Part shown: positions 28,230 to 37,314 of the stretch, one piece after another
Layout of the letters: each line of letters starts with the position of its first letter
How positions within the stretch are numbered: the stretch's first letter is position 1
Assembly (NCBI RefSeq): GCF_017744045.1
Contig: NZ_JAGHRD010000003.1
DNA: 64,000 nt
Strand: one strand, 5' to 3'
DNA from: Pelagimonas sp017744045
GTDB lineage: Bacteria > Pseudomonadota > Alphaproteobacteria > Rhodobacterales > Rhodobacteraceae
Program-made: the position numbers and the translations under genes
Notes under the pieces: generated by a model
What the model was told of the DNA's origin: nothing
Database searches by the model: none
Seen by the model: the letters and a program-made list of their open reading frames with translations, nothing else

Positions 28230-29105
28230 ATGGTAGATCTGTCCAAAGTCCGGGCCATCGACATTCACACCCATGCCGAAGAACCCTGCGGCTGCCATGA
28301 TGATGACGGCTATGATGACCTGCAATCCACCATGGCCAGCTATTTTGGCGCGCCCTGGGAACATCCGCCGACCATCCACCAAACCGCCGCGCATTACCGT
28401 GAACAAAACATCGCGGCGGTGATCTTTCCGGTCGATGCCGAGCGCGAAACCGGCTATCGCCGCTACAGCAATGACGAAGTGGCCGAAGCGGTTGCCGAAA
28501 ACAGCGATGTGCTGATCCAATTCGGCAGCATCGACCCCTGGAAGGGCAAGATGGCCGTGCGCGAGGCCAAGCGCCTGATGCGGGATTACGGCGTCAAAGG
28601 GTTCAAATTCCACCCGACGATGCAGGGCTTTTACCCCAATGATCGCATGGCCTATCCCTTTTACGAGGCGATTGCCGAAGAGGGCGGCATTGCCCTGTTT
28701 CACACCGGCCAGACCGGTGTCGGTTCGGGCATGCCCGGCGGGAACGGTATGCGGCTGAAATACTCCAACCCGATGTATATGGATGATGTTGCGGTGGACT
28801 TCCCCGAGCTCAAGATCATCCTCGCCCATCCGTCTTTCCCCTGGCAGGAAGAAGCGCTGGCCGTCGCGCAGCACAAGCCCAATGTCTATATCGACCTGTC
28901 TGGTTGGAGCCCAAAATATTTCCCGCCAATCCTGGTGCGCTATTGTAATTCGATCCTTAAGAAAAAGGTGCTGTTCGGCTCTGACTGGCCGATGATCACG
29001 CCGGAACGCTGGTTGTCCGATTTTGAGAAAATCGACATCAAGGATCACCTGCGCGAGGATATCATCAAGGGCAATGCCGCGCGCCTCCTGGGGTTTGCAG
29101 ACTGA
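28230..29105 (+). CDS. Amidohydrolase-2 family metal-dependent hydrolase
   Basis: A 291-residue TIM-barrel amidohydrolase of the ACMSD / gamma-resorcylate-decarboxylase group: IDIHTHAEEP (metal HxH), GVKGFKFHP, ALFHTGQTG, IILAHPSFPWQEEALAVA, and VLFGSDWPM with the conserved Asp. Members decarboxylate or hydrolyse aromatic acids. In Rhodococcus p-hydroxycinnamate catabolism an amidohydrolase (CouO, as I recall) takes part in side-chain cleavage, a possible parallel here. The GGAGACTGAA sequence precedes the ATG, and its stop overlaps the DUF3237 start by one base. Confidence 0.85.
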   Translation: MVDLSKVRAIDIHTHAEEPCGCHDDDGYDDLQSTMASYFGAPWEHPPTIHQTAAHYREQNIAAVIFPVDAERETGYRRYSNDEVAEAVAENSDVLIQFGSIDPWKGKMAVREAKRLMRDYGVKGFKFHPTMQGFYPNDRMAYPFYEAIAEEGGIALFHTGQTGVGSGMPGGNGMRLKYSNPMYMDDVAVDFPELKIILAHPSFPWQEEALAVAQHKPNVYIDLSGWSPKYFPPILVRYCNSILKKKVLFGSDWPMITPERWLSDFEKIDIKDHLREDIIKGNAARLLGFAD

Positions 29106-29569
29106 TGCAGATCCCGGTTCCTGCCCTGTCTCATGCCTTTACCCTGCGCGTGGAATTGGCCGCTCCTATTGAGCTGGGACCGGGCCGCGCAGGGCAGCGC
29201 CGCATCATCCCGATTGTGGGCGGCGCGGCGCTGGGGCCAGAGATCACCGGCGAGGTGATGAACCTTGGGGCCGATTGGCAGACGATCTTTGCCGATGGTG
29301 CCGCGCATCTCGACACGCGCTATGCGGTGAAAACCGATGATGGCGCGGTGATCGAGATCGTCAATATCGGCACCCGCCACGGCCCGCCCGAGGTTCTGGC
29401 CCGCCTTGCCGCGGGCGAAGAGGTTGATCCCTCGACCTATTACATGCGCACGGCGGCGCGTCTCGAAACCGGGGATGCGCGCTATGACTGGGTCAATCAC
29501 ACGCTGTTTGTCTGCGCCGGTATCCGCCGCGCCTCAGCGGTCGAGATTGCCTATTACAAAGTGGACTGA
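29105..29569 (+). CDS. DUF3237 domain protein
   Basis: A 154-residue protein matching the DUF3237 pattern: LSHAFTLRVELAAPIELGPGRAGQRRIIPIVGG at the start, GADWQTIFADGAAHLDTRYAVKTDDGAVIEI in the middle, and a closing YDWVNHTLFVCAGIR. It is predicted to be a beta-barrel. Function is unknown, but the family is often found in aromatic-acid gene clusters. Translation is coupled to the amidohydrolase through TGATG, and the acyl-CoA dehydrogenase begins three bases after its stop, so it belongs to the same pathway. Confidence 0.8.
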   Translation: MQIPVPALSHAFTLRVELAAPIELGPGRAGQRRIIPIVGGAALGPEITGEVMNLGADWQTIFADGAAHLDTRYAVKTDDGAVIEIVNIGTRHGPPEVLARLAAGEEVDPSTYYMRTAARLETGDARYDWVNHTLFVCAGIRRASAVEIAYYKVD

Positions 29570-29571
29570 AC

Positions 29572-31110
29572 ATGACGCCTTTCCGAGCCCCCCTTGAGGA
29601 TATTCTGTTTTCCCTGCGTGTTGCAGGGGCCGATGACCTGTCGGATTATGATGCCGAGATTACCTCGGAAATTGGTGGTCATTTCGCGACCTTTGCCGAG
29701 GGCGAAATCGCCCCGCTGGATGAACCAGGTGATAGGCAGGGCTGCACCTTGCAAGATGGCCGTGTTTCCATGCCGGACGGGTTTGCAGAAGTCTACCAGG
29801 CCTATGCCGAAGCCGGTTGGCCCAGCCTGACCCTGCCCGAGGAACATGGCGGTCAGGGCATGGATGCGCTGACACTTGCCGTCACCTCCGAGATCTTTTC
29901 CGGGGCCAATCACGCCTTGCAGATGGTCACCGGTCTGGTGCCTGGTGCCGCGCGGGTTCTGACGCGCTTTGGGTCCCAGGATCAGCAAGCGCGCCACATA
30001 CCCGGCCTGGCCTCGGGCGAGGTGATCGCCACCATGTGCCTGACCGAACCCGGCGCCGGCTCGGACCTGTCGCGCATCCGCTGCCGTGCCGAACAGGGCG
30101 ACAGCTGGACAATCACCGGCGAGAAAATCTTTATCTCTGGCGGCGATCAGAACCTGTCAGAGCGTATCCTGCATCTGGTGCTGGCGCGCACATCGGATAA
30201 CGGGGTCAAGGGCCTGTCGCTGTTCCTCTGCCCCTGCACCCGCGCCGATGGGAGCCGCAACGCCGTGACCGTCACCCGGATCGAAGAGAAAATGGGCCTG
30301 CACGCCTCACCCACCTGCCAATTGGCCTTTGACGGGGCCGAGGCCGAGCTGATCGGTGAGGAAGGCAAGGGGTTGGCGGCCATGTTCACTATGATGAATC
30401 ACGCCCGCCTTGATGTCTCGCTACAGGGCGTGGCCCATGCTGCGCGCGCCCATGATATCGCCGCCACCTATGCGGCGGAACGGGTACAGGGGCGCGGCGC
30501 GGATGGGCAGCCGGTCACGCTGGACCACCATGCCGATGTGCGCCGGATGCTGGACGAGGCCGACAGCCTTGCCATTGGTGGGCGCGCGATTGCCCATCTG
30601 GCGCTGGTAACGATGGAGCGGGGCGATAATCCCGATCTGGTCGAGTTCCTGACCCCACTGGCCAAGGTCTATTGCACCGAAGCGGGCATGCGCGCGGCCG
30701 AATTGGGCATACAAGTTCTGGGCGGTTACGGTTATCTGCGCGAATACCGGGTCGAGCAAACCTATCGCGACGCGCGGATCACCGCGATCTACGAAGGTGC
30801 CAACGGCATTCACGCACGGATGCTCGCCACCCGTCTGGCCGCCACCGCCCCCGGCGATGCGTTTGAAGCATTCCTTTTGGCGCAGGCCGCGCACTTCCCC
30901 GATAGCGGCATCAAAGCCTTGGTCACCAACTGGCAGGCCAGCCGGGAGGCATTGAAAGCGGCCAAGGATCCGGCAAGCCTGGCGCAGGGCTTTCTTGAGG
31001 ACAGCACCAAGGCGCTTTTGGCCTGTATCTGGTCCACCATTGCCGCGAATGCCGCGCAGCACCCCGATCCCGCGCGCCTGAACCGGCTTTGCGCCACCAA
31101 CACCGTATAG
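29572..31110 (+). CDS. Acyl-CoA dehydrogenase
   Basis: A 512-residue flavoenzyme introducing a double bond into an acyl-CoA. Visible blocks: CLTEPGAGSDLSRI (FAD/substrate), ITGEKIFISGGDQ, the helical C-terminal domain with QVLGGYGYLREY, and the catalytic base Glu408 in AIYEGANGIHARML. It is longer than short-chain enzymes because of an N-terminal extension like those of FadE-type broad-range dehydrogenases. In this operon it would saturate or desaturate the phenylpropanoid side chain, or work on dihydrocinnamoyl-CoA. It is the last gene; paired hairpins follow. Confidence 0.9.
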   Translation: MTPFRAPLEDILFSLRVAGADDLSDYDAEITSEIGGHFATFAEGEIAPLDEPGDRQGCTLQDGRVSMPDGFAEVYQAYAEAGWPSLTLPEEHGGQGMDALTLAVTSEIFSGANHALQMVTGLVPGAARVLTRFGSQDQQARHIPGLASGEVIATMCLTEPGAGSDLSRIRCRAEQGDSWTITGEKIFISGGDQNLSERILHLVLARTSDNGVKGLSLFLCPCTRADGSRNAVTVTRIEEKMGLHASPTCQLAFDGAEAELIGEEGKGLAAMFTMMNHARLDVSLQGVAHAARAHDIAATYAAERVQGRGADGQPVTLDHHADVRRMLDEADSLAIGGRAIAHLALVTMERGDNPDLVEFLTPLAKVYCTEAGMRAAELGIQVLGGYGYLREYRVEQTYRDARITAIYEGANGIHARMLATRLAATAPGDAFEAFLLAQAAHFPDSGIKALVTNWQASREALKAAKDPASLAQGFLEDSTKALLACIWSTIAANAAQHPDPARLNRLCATNTV

Positions 31111-31147
31111 GCCCAGAACCGAAATTCTTGTCATAGAATTAGTGTCC

Positions 31148-31203
31148 CCGGATCGCCTGCGATCCGGTTCGCGCCCGACCCCGCCCCCCAGGGCGGGCGC
31201 GAA
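31148..31203. terminator. Two adjacent hairpins after the acyl-CoA dehydrogenase operon
   Basis: CCGGATCG-CCTG-CGATCCGG (31148-31167) is followed directly by TTCGCGCCCG-N16-CGGGCGCGAA (31168-31203). Both stems are perfect. There is no T-run. They lie between the convergent operon end and sulfatase end, so a bidirectional terminator or mRNA stabiliser is likely. Confidence 0.55.
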
Positions 31204-31349
31204 TTCGTCTGAACGTTTCAACAAGATGCGCGGCTAGCTGATGCCTCCACCCGTTCGCCAAGGTTAGACACGCCCACCCTCGGTGCCGGGCGCGAACCTG
31301 TGTGGTTGCCTTTTTCTATGTAGCGGATTTCGGTTCCATGTGACTAGGG

Positions 31350-33026
31350 TCAGGCCCCGCCCCGCCCGACCGGTGTCAGGCTGGCAAAGGGTTTGCCGGT
31401 GACCGCCTCATATTCCTCTTCGTCCCAGAAGCCGATCAGGATACCCCCCTCGGCGGCCTTGCTCTGACGCGCCAGCACCTCGGGCGTGGCGGTGATACGG
31501 GCGTGGTGGCGCATCGACCAGGCCAAGAGCGCCTCTTCCATACGCGCCCGCACGGCGACATGTTCTTCGCTCTCAGAACCCCCGATATCCACCAGCTCAT
31601 CCGGGTCAGTTTCCAGATCAAACAGGACCGGGCGGAAGGTCTCGCAGCGGATATATTTCCACCGCCCGTCAAAGATCATCGTAGTATGGGCATCCTCTTG
31701 CGGCTGGTTCAGCTCGCGCGCCATGTCCGACCAGTGATAATCATGCTCGCTGATCACATATTTGCGCGAAAACCCCTCGGTTCCATGCAGGATCGGCGTC
31801 AGATCGCGCCCCTCGACAATCCACGGCTTGGGGCGACAACCCGCCGCCGCCATAAAGGTCGGGGCCAGGTCGATCTGCTCCACCAGTTCGTCCGTCACCA
31901 GGCCGCGCGTGCCATCCGCCTCAGGGCGCGGATCATAGATGATCAGGGGCACCTTGACCGATTGCTGGTGATAGAAATCCTTATCCCCCATCCAGTGATC
32001 GCCCATGTAATCCCCGTGATCCGAGGTAAAAGCGATGATGGTGTTCTTGGCGATTCCGGTTTCTTCCATCCAGGCAAACAGCCGCCCCAGATGATCGTCC
32101 AATTGCTTGATCAGCCCCATATAGGCCGGGATCACATGTTCCCGCACATGATCGCGCGAGAAACTGCGGCAGACGCGCGCGTTGAGATAGGCGCGCATCA
32201 AGGGGTGATCGGTCTCACGCTCAGCCTCTGAGCGCACCGGATCGATCACATGACGTTCGTCATACATATCGTGATAGGGCGCGGGCACGATATAAGGCCA
32301 ATGGGGTTTGATATAAGACAGATGGCAGACCCAGGGTTTGCCATCGGCCTCGGCGTCGCGCATGAAATCCATCGCGCGGTTGGTCATATAGGCGGTTTCC
32401 GAATGCTCTTCGGGCACATTGGCGGGCAGGCGCGAATTCTTGAGCAACCAGGCCGACAGGGTTTCGTGATCATCGCCCAGGCCGGAATTGGCGAAATCCC
32501 CCCATGGATTGTCCGAGTCAAAGCCATGCGAGACGAGGTAATCATCATAGGCAGACCATTTCTGACGCGCGCTGTCCGGGTGCAGCCCGTCATCGCGCTC
32601 ATAAGGGTCAAAGCCGCATTCCGAACGGCTGACGCCAATCTCGCTTTCGGGATCAATGCCAAGCCAGGCCATACCTTCGAGATCGGCAGTCATATGGGTC
32701 TTGCCCACCAAGACCGCGCGCGCTCCGGCCTCGCGCAGGTGATCGCCCATCGTAGGCTCCCCCACCCGCAACGGCATGCCATTCCAGGTCGAGCCATGAC
32801 TGCGCACATAACGCCCGGTATAGGACGACATGCGCGACGGCCCGCAGACCGGCGATTGCACATAGGCGTTTTCAAACCGCACCCCACGTGCCGCCAGCGC
32901 ATCAATATGCGGCGTGTGCAGATGCGGGTGGCCATAGCAGCTTAGGTAATCGAAGCGCAGCTGATCTGCCATGATCCACAAGACATTGGGGCGTTCGGCC
33001 CCTTGTGGGGTGGTCGGGGTGGTCAT
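31350..33026 (-). CDS. Sulfatase (formylglycine-dependent arylsulfatase family)
   Basis: A 558-residue sulfatase. The modification site CGPSR (Cys61, which is converted to formylglycine) sits in the canonical context SPVCGPSRMSSYTGRY. Metal ligands are visible in NVLWIMADQLRFDYLSCYGH and TSDHGDYMGDHWMGDKDFYH. There is no signal peptide, so the enzyme should be cytosolic and act on an imported sulfate ester. Its start overlaps the end of a MarR gene by four bases, and a TAXI-TRAP importer is divergent, suggesting uptake and desulfation of an organosulfate or a related phosphonate/phosphate ester. Confidence 0.88.
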   Translation of the reverse strand: MTTPTTPQGAERPNVLWIMADQLRFDYLSCYGHPHLHTPHIDALAARGVRFENAYVQSPVCGPSRMSSYTGRYVRSHGSTWNGMPLRVGEPTMGDHLREAGARAVLVGKTHMTADLEGMAWLGIDPESEIGVSRSECGFDPYERDDGLHPDSARQKWSAYDDYLVSHGFDSDNPWGDFANSGLGDDHETLSAWLLKNSRLPANVPEEHSETAYMTNRAMDFMRDAEADGKPWVCHLSYIKPHWPYIVPAPYHDMYDERHVIDPVRSEAERETDHPLMRAYLNARVCRSFSRDHVREHVIPAYMGLIKQLDDHLGRLFAWMEETGIAKNTIIAFTSDHGDYMGDHWMGDKDFYHQQSVKVPLIIYDPRPEADGTRGLVTDELVEQIDLAPTFMAAAGCRPKPWIVEGRDLTPILHGTEGFSRKYVISEHDYHWSDMARELNQPQEDAHTTMIFDGRWKYIRCETFRPVLFDLETDPDELVDIGGSESEEHVAVRARMEEALLAWSMRHHARITATPEVLARQSKAAEGGILIGFWDEEEYEAVTGKPFASLTPVGRGGA

Positions 33027-33544
33027 TCTGCGGACTCCTCGTTCAGAAAGTCGTCAATGGGCTGGCTCAAAAAGTCGTCGAAACGATCCAGAAAGGACGC
33101 AAACAACGCCAGTTCGTCGGGGGTGAATTGCGCACGCATGGCCTCGCGTCGGCGCTTCATAAAGGGGGCCGCCTGATCAAAGGCCTCGCGCCCGGCGGTG
33201 GTCAGTTCGACGATGGTCTGGCGCCCATCCCCTTCGTCCCGGCGCATCTCGACCAGACCTTTGCGACGCATATCCGGCAAGGCACGCGACAGCAAAGAAT
33301 GGTCGGTTCGTTGTATCAAAGCCAGTTCGCGAATCGTCAATGGTCCGACTTCGGCCAGGTCCCAAAGCGTGCGCCATTCCACGATAGAGAGCCCCGCGGC
33401 GCGTTTAAGAATCTGCTGACCCTGCTTGCGAGAAGCAGCGTAAGTCGCGGGAAGACGTGCAAAAATATTCTGGGTCTCGCGCAAGCGCCTTGCCCGAATC
33501 CGATCATCTTTGCCGCTGACTTCTCTGAGGTCACTCTGCGCCAT
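33023..33544 (-). CDS. MarR family regulator upstream of the sulfatase
   Basis: A 173-residue winged-helix protein: DLAEVGPLTIRELALIQRTDHSLLSRALPDMRRKGLVEMRRDEGDGRQTIVELTTAGREAF. Two ATG codons are adjacent (33547 and 33544); the second has better spacing (six bases) to GGAGG. It is co-transcribed and overlapping with the sulfatase, and divergent from the TAXI-TRAP genes across a short AT-rich gap, so it likely controls both. The N-terminal about 35 residues are Arg-rich and variable. Confidence 0.87.
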   Translation of the reverse strand: MAQSDLREVSGKDDRIRARRLRETQNIFARLPATYAASRKQGQQILKRAAGLSIVEWRTLWDLAEVGPLTIRELALIQRTDHSLLSRALPDMRRKGLVEMRRDEGDGRQTIVELTTAGREAFDQAAPFMKRRREAMRAQFTPDELALFASFLDRFDDFLSQPIDDFLNEESAE

Positions 33545-33681
33545 CATTCTCCTCCAATATCCTGAAACAAAGCAGAAAAAAAATTACGTGACAAGTCATA
33601 TATTTTTTGCGTACCTTTAATTACACCCCGACCAGGGGCGCGCATTCGGAGGAGGGATGCGCGAGCAACAGGGAGGAAACC

Positions 33682-34737
33682 ATGCTCAAATCCGCCATTC
33701 TGGGGGCCGCAGCGGCGATTATGCCGTTCACGGCCTTTGCTGCAGAAACCTTGACCCTTGAAACAACAAGCGTCGGGTCCAGCCCGCATTACATCGACAC
33801 CACCTTTGCCTCGATCCTGCAAAATGCCGGTGTCGCTGATTTGCAGGTGACCGAAGGCGCGACCCTGACAAATTCGGTGCAGGCCGTGGCTGAGGGCCGC
33901 CTTGATATCGCCCCTGCCCCGTTGATCCTGCCCTTTTTGATGTCCAAGGGGATCGGCCCCTATTCGGGCCTGGGTCCGGAAAAAGGCGCTGAGCTGGCCA
34001 GCAATGTGCGGGCGATCTTCTTTATGGCACCTTCGGTCCAGATTTTCGCCTATTACAATTCGAACCCGATTGACGACATTACCAAACTGGACGGCAAGCG
34101 CATCTGGAACGGCCCGCCACGCGGCGCGGCGCTGACCTCGGGCCGCGCCACGGTACAGCTTTTGGCCGGTTTGAAAGAGGGCGAAGGCTATGAAGGTGTG
34201 CAGACCCCTTGGCCCGATGCCATTCCCACAATCACCAGCGGCAAAGTCGATGCCTGGACCTCGCCCGATGGCCTGCCCTCGGCGCGCCAAATTCGCATCG
34301 CGGCAGCCGGTGGCATCACCATCCACGATATCCCCTCCGAGATCTATAACAGCGAGCTGGGTCAGCAGATTGCCAACGCCCCGGGCCACGCGCCGGTTTC
34401 GATCCCGATCGATGTTTACCGCAAAGCCTATGAGGGCAATGATGTGACCGTTGTTGTGGATGACGACACCTTTGACAGCTATGCCACGGCCTTTGCCGAG
34501 ATCGTTCCGGCCAGCATGGACGAAGAACTGGTCTTTAACATCGTCACCGCCTTCCTTGAAGGCCAGGAGCGTATGGAGACCAGCGCACCCATCGGCCCGC
34601 ATCTGAACATGACCTTTGCCGATATCGACGGCAAGACGCAGGGCGTCTGCGGTGCGGTTCAGATCAAGATGCATCCCGGTGCCATTCGCGCCTTTGAAGC
34701 CAAAGGCCACACCATCGCGGATTGCCTGCGCCCTTAA
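33682..34737 (+). CDS. TAXI-family TRAP transporter substrate-binding protein
   Basis: A 351-residue periplasmic binding protein with a signal peptide (MLKSAILGAAAAIMPFTAFA). The TAXI pattern is LETTSVGSSPHYIDTTFASIL with an early TNSVQAVAEGRLDIAPAP motif and the later KRIWNGPPRGAAL and KVDAWTSPDGLPSARQIR segments. GGGAGGAAACC gives a strong ribosome binding site for ATG 33682; the longer open frame upstream has no support. It captures an organic anion for the permease encoded next. Divergent MarR and sulfatase suggest the ligand is a sulfate ester or its product. Confidence 0.9.
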   Translation: MLKSAILGAAAAIMPFTAFAAETLTLETTSVGSSPHYIDTTFASILQNAGVADLQVTEGATLTNSVQAVAEGRLDIAPAPLILPFLMSKGIGPYSGLGPEKGAELASNVRAIFFMAPSVQIFAYYNSNPIDDITKLDGKRIWNGPPRGAALTSGRATVQLLAGLKEGEGYEGVQTPWPDAIPTITSGKVDAWTSPDGLPSARQIRIAAAGGITIHDIPSEIYNSELGQQIANAPGHAPVSIPIDVYRKAYEGNDVTVVVDDDTFDSYATAFAEIVPASMDEELVFNIVTAFLEGQERMETSAPIGPHLNMTFADIDGKTQGVCGAVQIKMHPGAIRAFEAKGHTIADCLRP

Positions 34738-34810
34738 CCCCTTTCGCCTGAATTGAAATCTGGCTGTCCGGTCCCATTGTGACCGGACATCCCATCGTCG
34801 CGAGCCAAAC

Positions 34811-37120
34811 ATGACAGATCCGATTACCCCCCGCCCATTGGCCAAGACGGTCGTCATGGTGCTTGCCATCACCTTTGTGATTGTCGGCATGATCAACACC
34901 ATGCCCGAAATCCCCGGCCTGCAAGCCTTTATGCGCGATTTGACCGGGCAGCCTTTTCTGCGCGTTTCCGGCTTTCCCCCGGAATATTTCTTTCCACCGA
35001 TTTTCCTACTGATGATGGTGATCGTGGCCATCCATGGCAGTGCCTGGGCCGAGTGGTCGCATCGCCAATTGCCCTGGCGTCCCGGTTGGCTGGGCCTGGT
35101 GCTGGATATCGGCCTTGTCACGGCTGCCGCCCTTGGTGCCCTGGGCTATCTTGTTGAAAACGATGCGGTTTGTCTGTTCGATCAAATCACCGGCGAACGG
35201 GCGCGCCTGATCGAAGAGGCCAATCAACGCGCCGCCGGTGTCATCCCCGGCATGAGCTTTGACGCCGAGGTTCCGGCCTGTCAGGCCCGGTTTGGCATCT
35301 GGATCCTGCCGCTTTTGTTCACCATTATCGGCCTGTTCTTCCTCTACAATATCCGCATGTGGGGCGCGCCGCTTGTGATCGTGGCCACCATTGTTGTCGC
35401 CTATACCGTGGCCACGGCGCTGGTCTGGATGTTCGATCTCTCCTCGAACAATTTCTTTCTGACCAAGCTCGGCGCAGATGGCGGCGATGCCCAGGCCGCT
35501 GCGATCCAAAAGGCGACCAATGTCTTTATCACCCCCGACGGGTTCATGGGGCGGTTCATGAATATCGTCGTGAACCAGGTCTTTCCCTATGTGATCCTTG
35601 GCGCGCTGTTTGGCACCTCAGCCGGGGGGACATCGTTGATCAAACTGGCCGTCCGCCTGACACGTCGCCTGCGCGGCGGCCCGGCCCATGCGGCCATTGT
35701 GTCTTCGGCACTGTTTGGCACCATCACCGGCGGCCCAGTGACCAATGTGCTGTCCACCGGGCGGCTGACCATCCCCATGATGATCCGCAACGGCTTTAAC
35801 GCCCGCTTTGCCGGCGGGGTCGAGGCCGCGGCCTCCTCGGGCGGGCAGATCATGCCGCCTGTGATGGGGGTTGCCGCCTTTGTGCTCGTGGCGCTGACTG
35901 CGGTGCCCTATACCAAGGTCATCGTGGCGGCCTTCCTGCCTGCCATGGCCTTCTTTATCTCGATCTTTCTGACGGTCATGTTCCAGGCCCGGCGCGAAAA
36001 CGTCGCCGCCATGGAGGAGGTGCCCGAAGATCTCAAGATGTTCCGCCAGGATTGGCTGAATGTGATCATGATCTTTGTGCCCATTCTGGTCATCCTCTTC
36101 CTGCTGCTGGGCAACAAAGACGCCGTGGCCAACGGGCCACTCTCCCTCGTGCTGCCCGGTTTTGTGGTGCAACTGATCGTCAACGCGACAGGTGACGCGA
36201 TTTCGGCTGGCTGGTGGGCGGTTGTCGTGCTGATACCGCTCCTGTTCCTGGATCCCGAAACCCGCGCCAAACCATCCAAGATCCTGCATTCTCTGGCGGA
36301 TGGCGGCATCCTGCTGTCGCGCCTGTTCCTGCTGCTTTTTGCGGTGTCGATCATCTCGGCTTTTCTCAATGAAAGCGGCCTGACCGGAGAGTTGACCCGC
36401 GCCGTCACCGCCTGGTTGGAAAACGCGCAATCCGTGACGATCTTGGGGCTCACCATCCCGATCACCGGCGGTGTCTATCTGATGGTCGCGCTGGTCAGCG
36501 CCATGTTCTGTGCGATCCTATTGGGCATGGGCATGCCAACCGTGCCTGCCTATGTGAACGTGGCTCTGCTGCTCGGCCCGCTTTTGGCCAATCTCGGCGT
36601 CAGCTTTTTCACCGCGCATATGTTTGTGTTCTACTTCGCCGTGGCCTCGGCCATCACGCCGCCTGTGGCCATCGCCGCCTTTGCCGCTGCCTCCATCGCG
36701 AAAACCGAACCCATGCGCACCGGGTTTGCCGCTGTGCGGGTCGGCATCGTGATGTTCACCATCCCGTACGTCTTTGCCTGGTATCCCGAACTGTTGCTGA
36801 TCGAAGAGGCCGTGACCATTCTTGACGAAAATGGCCGCCAGCAATTGATCGAAGGTTACACCGGCACCACTGACTGGCTGGCTTTGGGCGGTCTGGCGCT
36901 GCGCCTGGCTTTGGCGCTCTATCTGCTGGCCTCTGCCCTGGCCCGCTTTGATCGTGGCGCGATGACACGGCTCGAAATGGCCACCCGCCTTTTGGTCGCC
37001 GTGCTGGTCCTTTGGAAAACCGCGCTGGTGATGTGGGTGGGCATTGCGGCCGCTGTGGTGATCCTTGCGGCGCACCACCTGCTCTTGCACGGCTCATCCA
37101 CCATGCGAATCCGCGCCTGA
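34811..37120 (+). CDS. TRAP transporter fused small/large permease (DctQ-DctM type)
   Basis: A 769-residue membrane protein. The N-terminal about 220 residues contain four hydrophobic segments (DctQ-like), and the remainder has about a dozen (DctM-like), including FGTSAGGTSLIKLAV, GGQIMPPVMGVAAFVLV and GMGMPTVPAYVNVALL, typical of fused TAXI-TRAP permeases. The transporter uses the sodium or proton gradient for high-affinity uptake. The gene follows the binding protein by 73 bases in the same operon. Hairpins lie downstream before the convergent cytochrome genes. Confidence 0.9.
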   Translation: MTDPITPRPLAKTVVMVLAITFVIVGMINTMPEIPGLQAFMRDLTGQPFLRVSGFPPEYFFPPIFLLMMVIVAIHGSAWAEWSHRQLPWRPGWLGLVLDIGLVTAAALGALGYLVENDAVCLFDQITGERARLIEEANQRAAGVIPGMSFDAEVPACQARFGIWILPLLFTIIGLFFLYNIRMWGAPLVIVATIVVAYTVATALVWMFDLSSNNFFLTKLGADGGDAQAAAIQKATNVFITPDGFMGRFMNIVVNQVFPYVILGALFGTSAGGTSLIKLAVRLTRRLRGGPAHAAIVSSALFGTITGGPVTNVLSTGRLTIPMMIRNGFNARFAGGVEAAASSGGQIMPPVMGVAAFVLVALTAVPYTKVIVAAFLPAMAFFISIFLTVMFQARRENVAAMEEVPEDLKMFRQDWLNVIMIFVPILVILFLLLGNKDAVANGPLSLVLPGFVVQLIVNATGDAISAGWWAVVVLIPLLFLDPETRAKPSKILHSLADGGILLSRLFLLLFAVSIISAFLNESGLTGELTRAVTAWLENAQSVTILGLTIPITGGVYLMVALVSAMFCAILLGMGMPTVPAYVNVALLLGPLLANLGVSFFTAHMFVFYFAVASAITPPVAIAAFAAASIAKTEPMRTGFAAVRVGIVMFTIPYVFAWYPELLLIEEAVTILDENGRQQLIEGYTGTTDWLALGGLALRLALALYLLASALARFDRGAMTRLEMATRLLVAVLVLWKTALVMWVGIAAAVVILAAHHLLLHGSSTMRIRA

Positions 37121-37145
37121 TTGACGTTTACAGGCGCGGATAACC

Positions 37146-37174
37146 GCCCCGATCCGACTTCCCCGGGTCGGGGC
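37146..37174. terminator. Hairpin after the TRAP permease
   Basis: GCCCCGA-N15-TCGGGGC, 25 bases past the permease stop; the stem can extend by wobble pairs. No clear T-run directly follows. Confidence 0.45.
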
Positions 37175-37268
37175 AATCCCCCCTAAACTCGGGGCGTTTT
37201 GTACAGATTGCCCTGTTGCGGTTAGACCGGGCGGCCCGTTACCACCACCGTCCGGTAAGGTAACGTAG

Positions 37269-37287
37269 GGTGGGGTTTCACCCCACC
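37269..37287. terminator. Hairpin downstream of the tandem cytochrome genes
   Basis: GGTGGGGT-TTC-ACCCCACC is a perfect 8-bp stem. It is 28 bases beyond the cytochrome stop on the minus strand and between convergent genes, so it is a probable terminator without a long T-run. Confidence 0.5.
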
Positions 37288-37314
37288 ACTCCGGCCCCAA
37301 ATCCGGCACAAACC

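Noticed and set aside
33544..35121. A 525-codon minus-strand open frame across the TAXI protein gene and the permease start.
   Set aside because: It covers the TAXI binding protein, whose signal peptide and ribosome binding site are clear on the other strand; the shadow has no domain.
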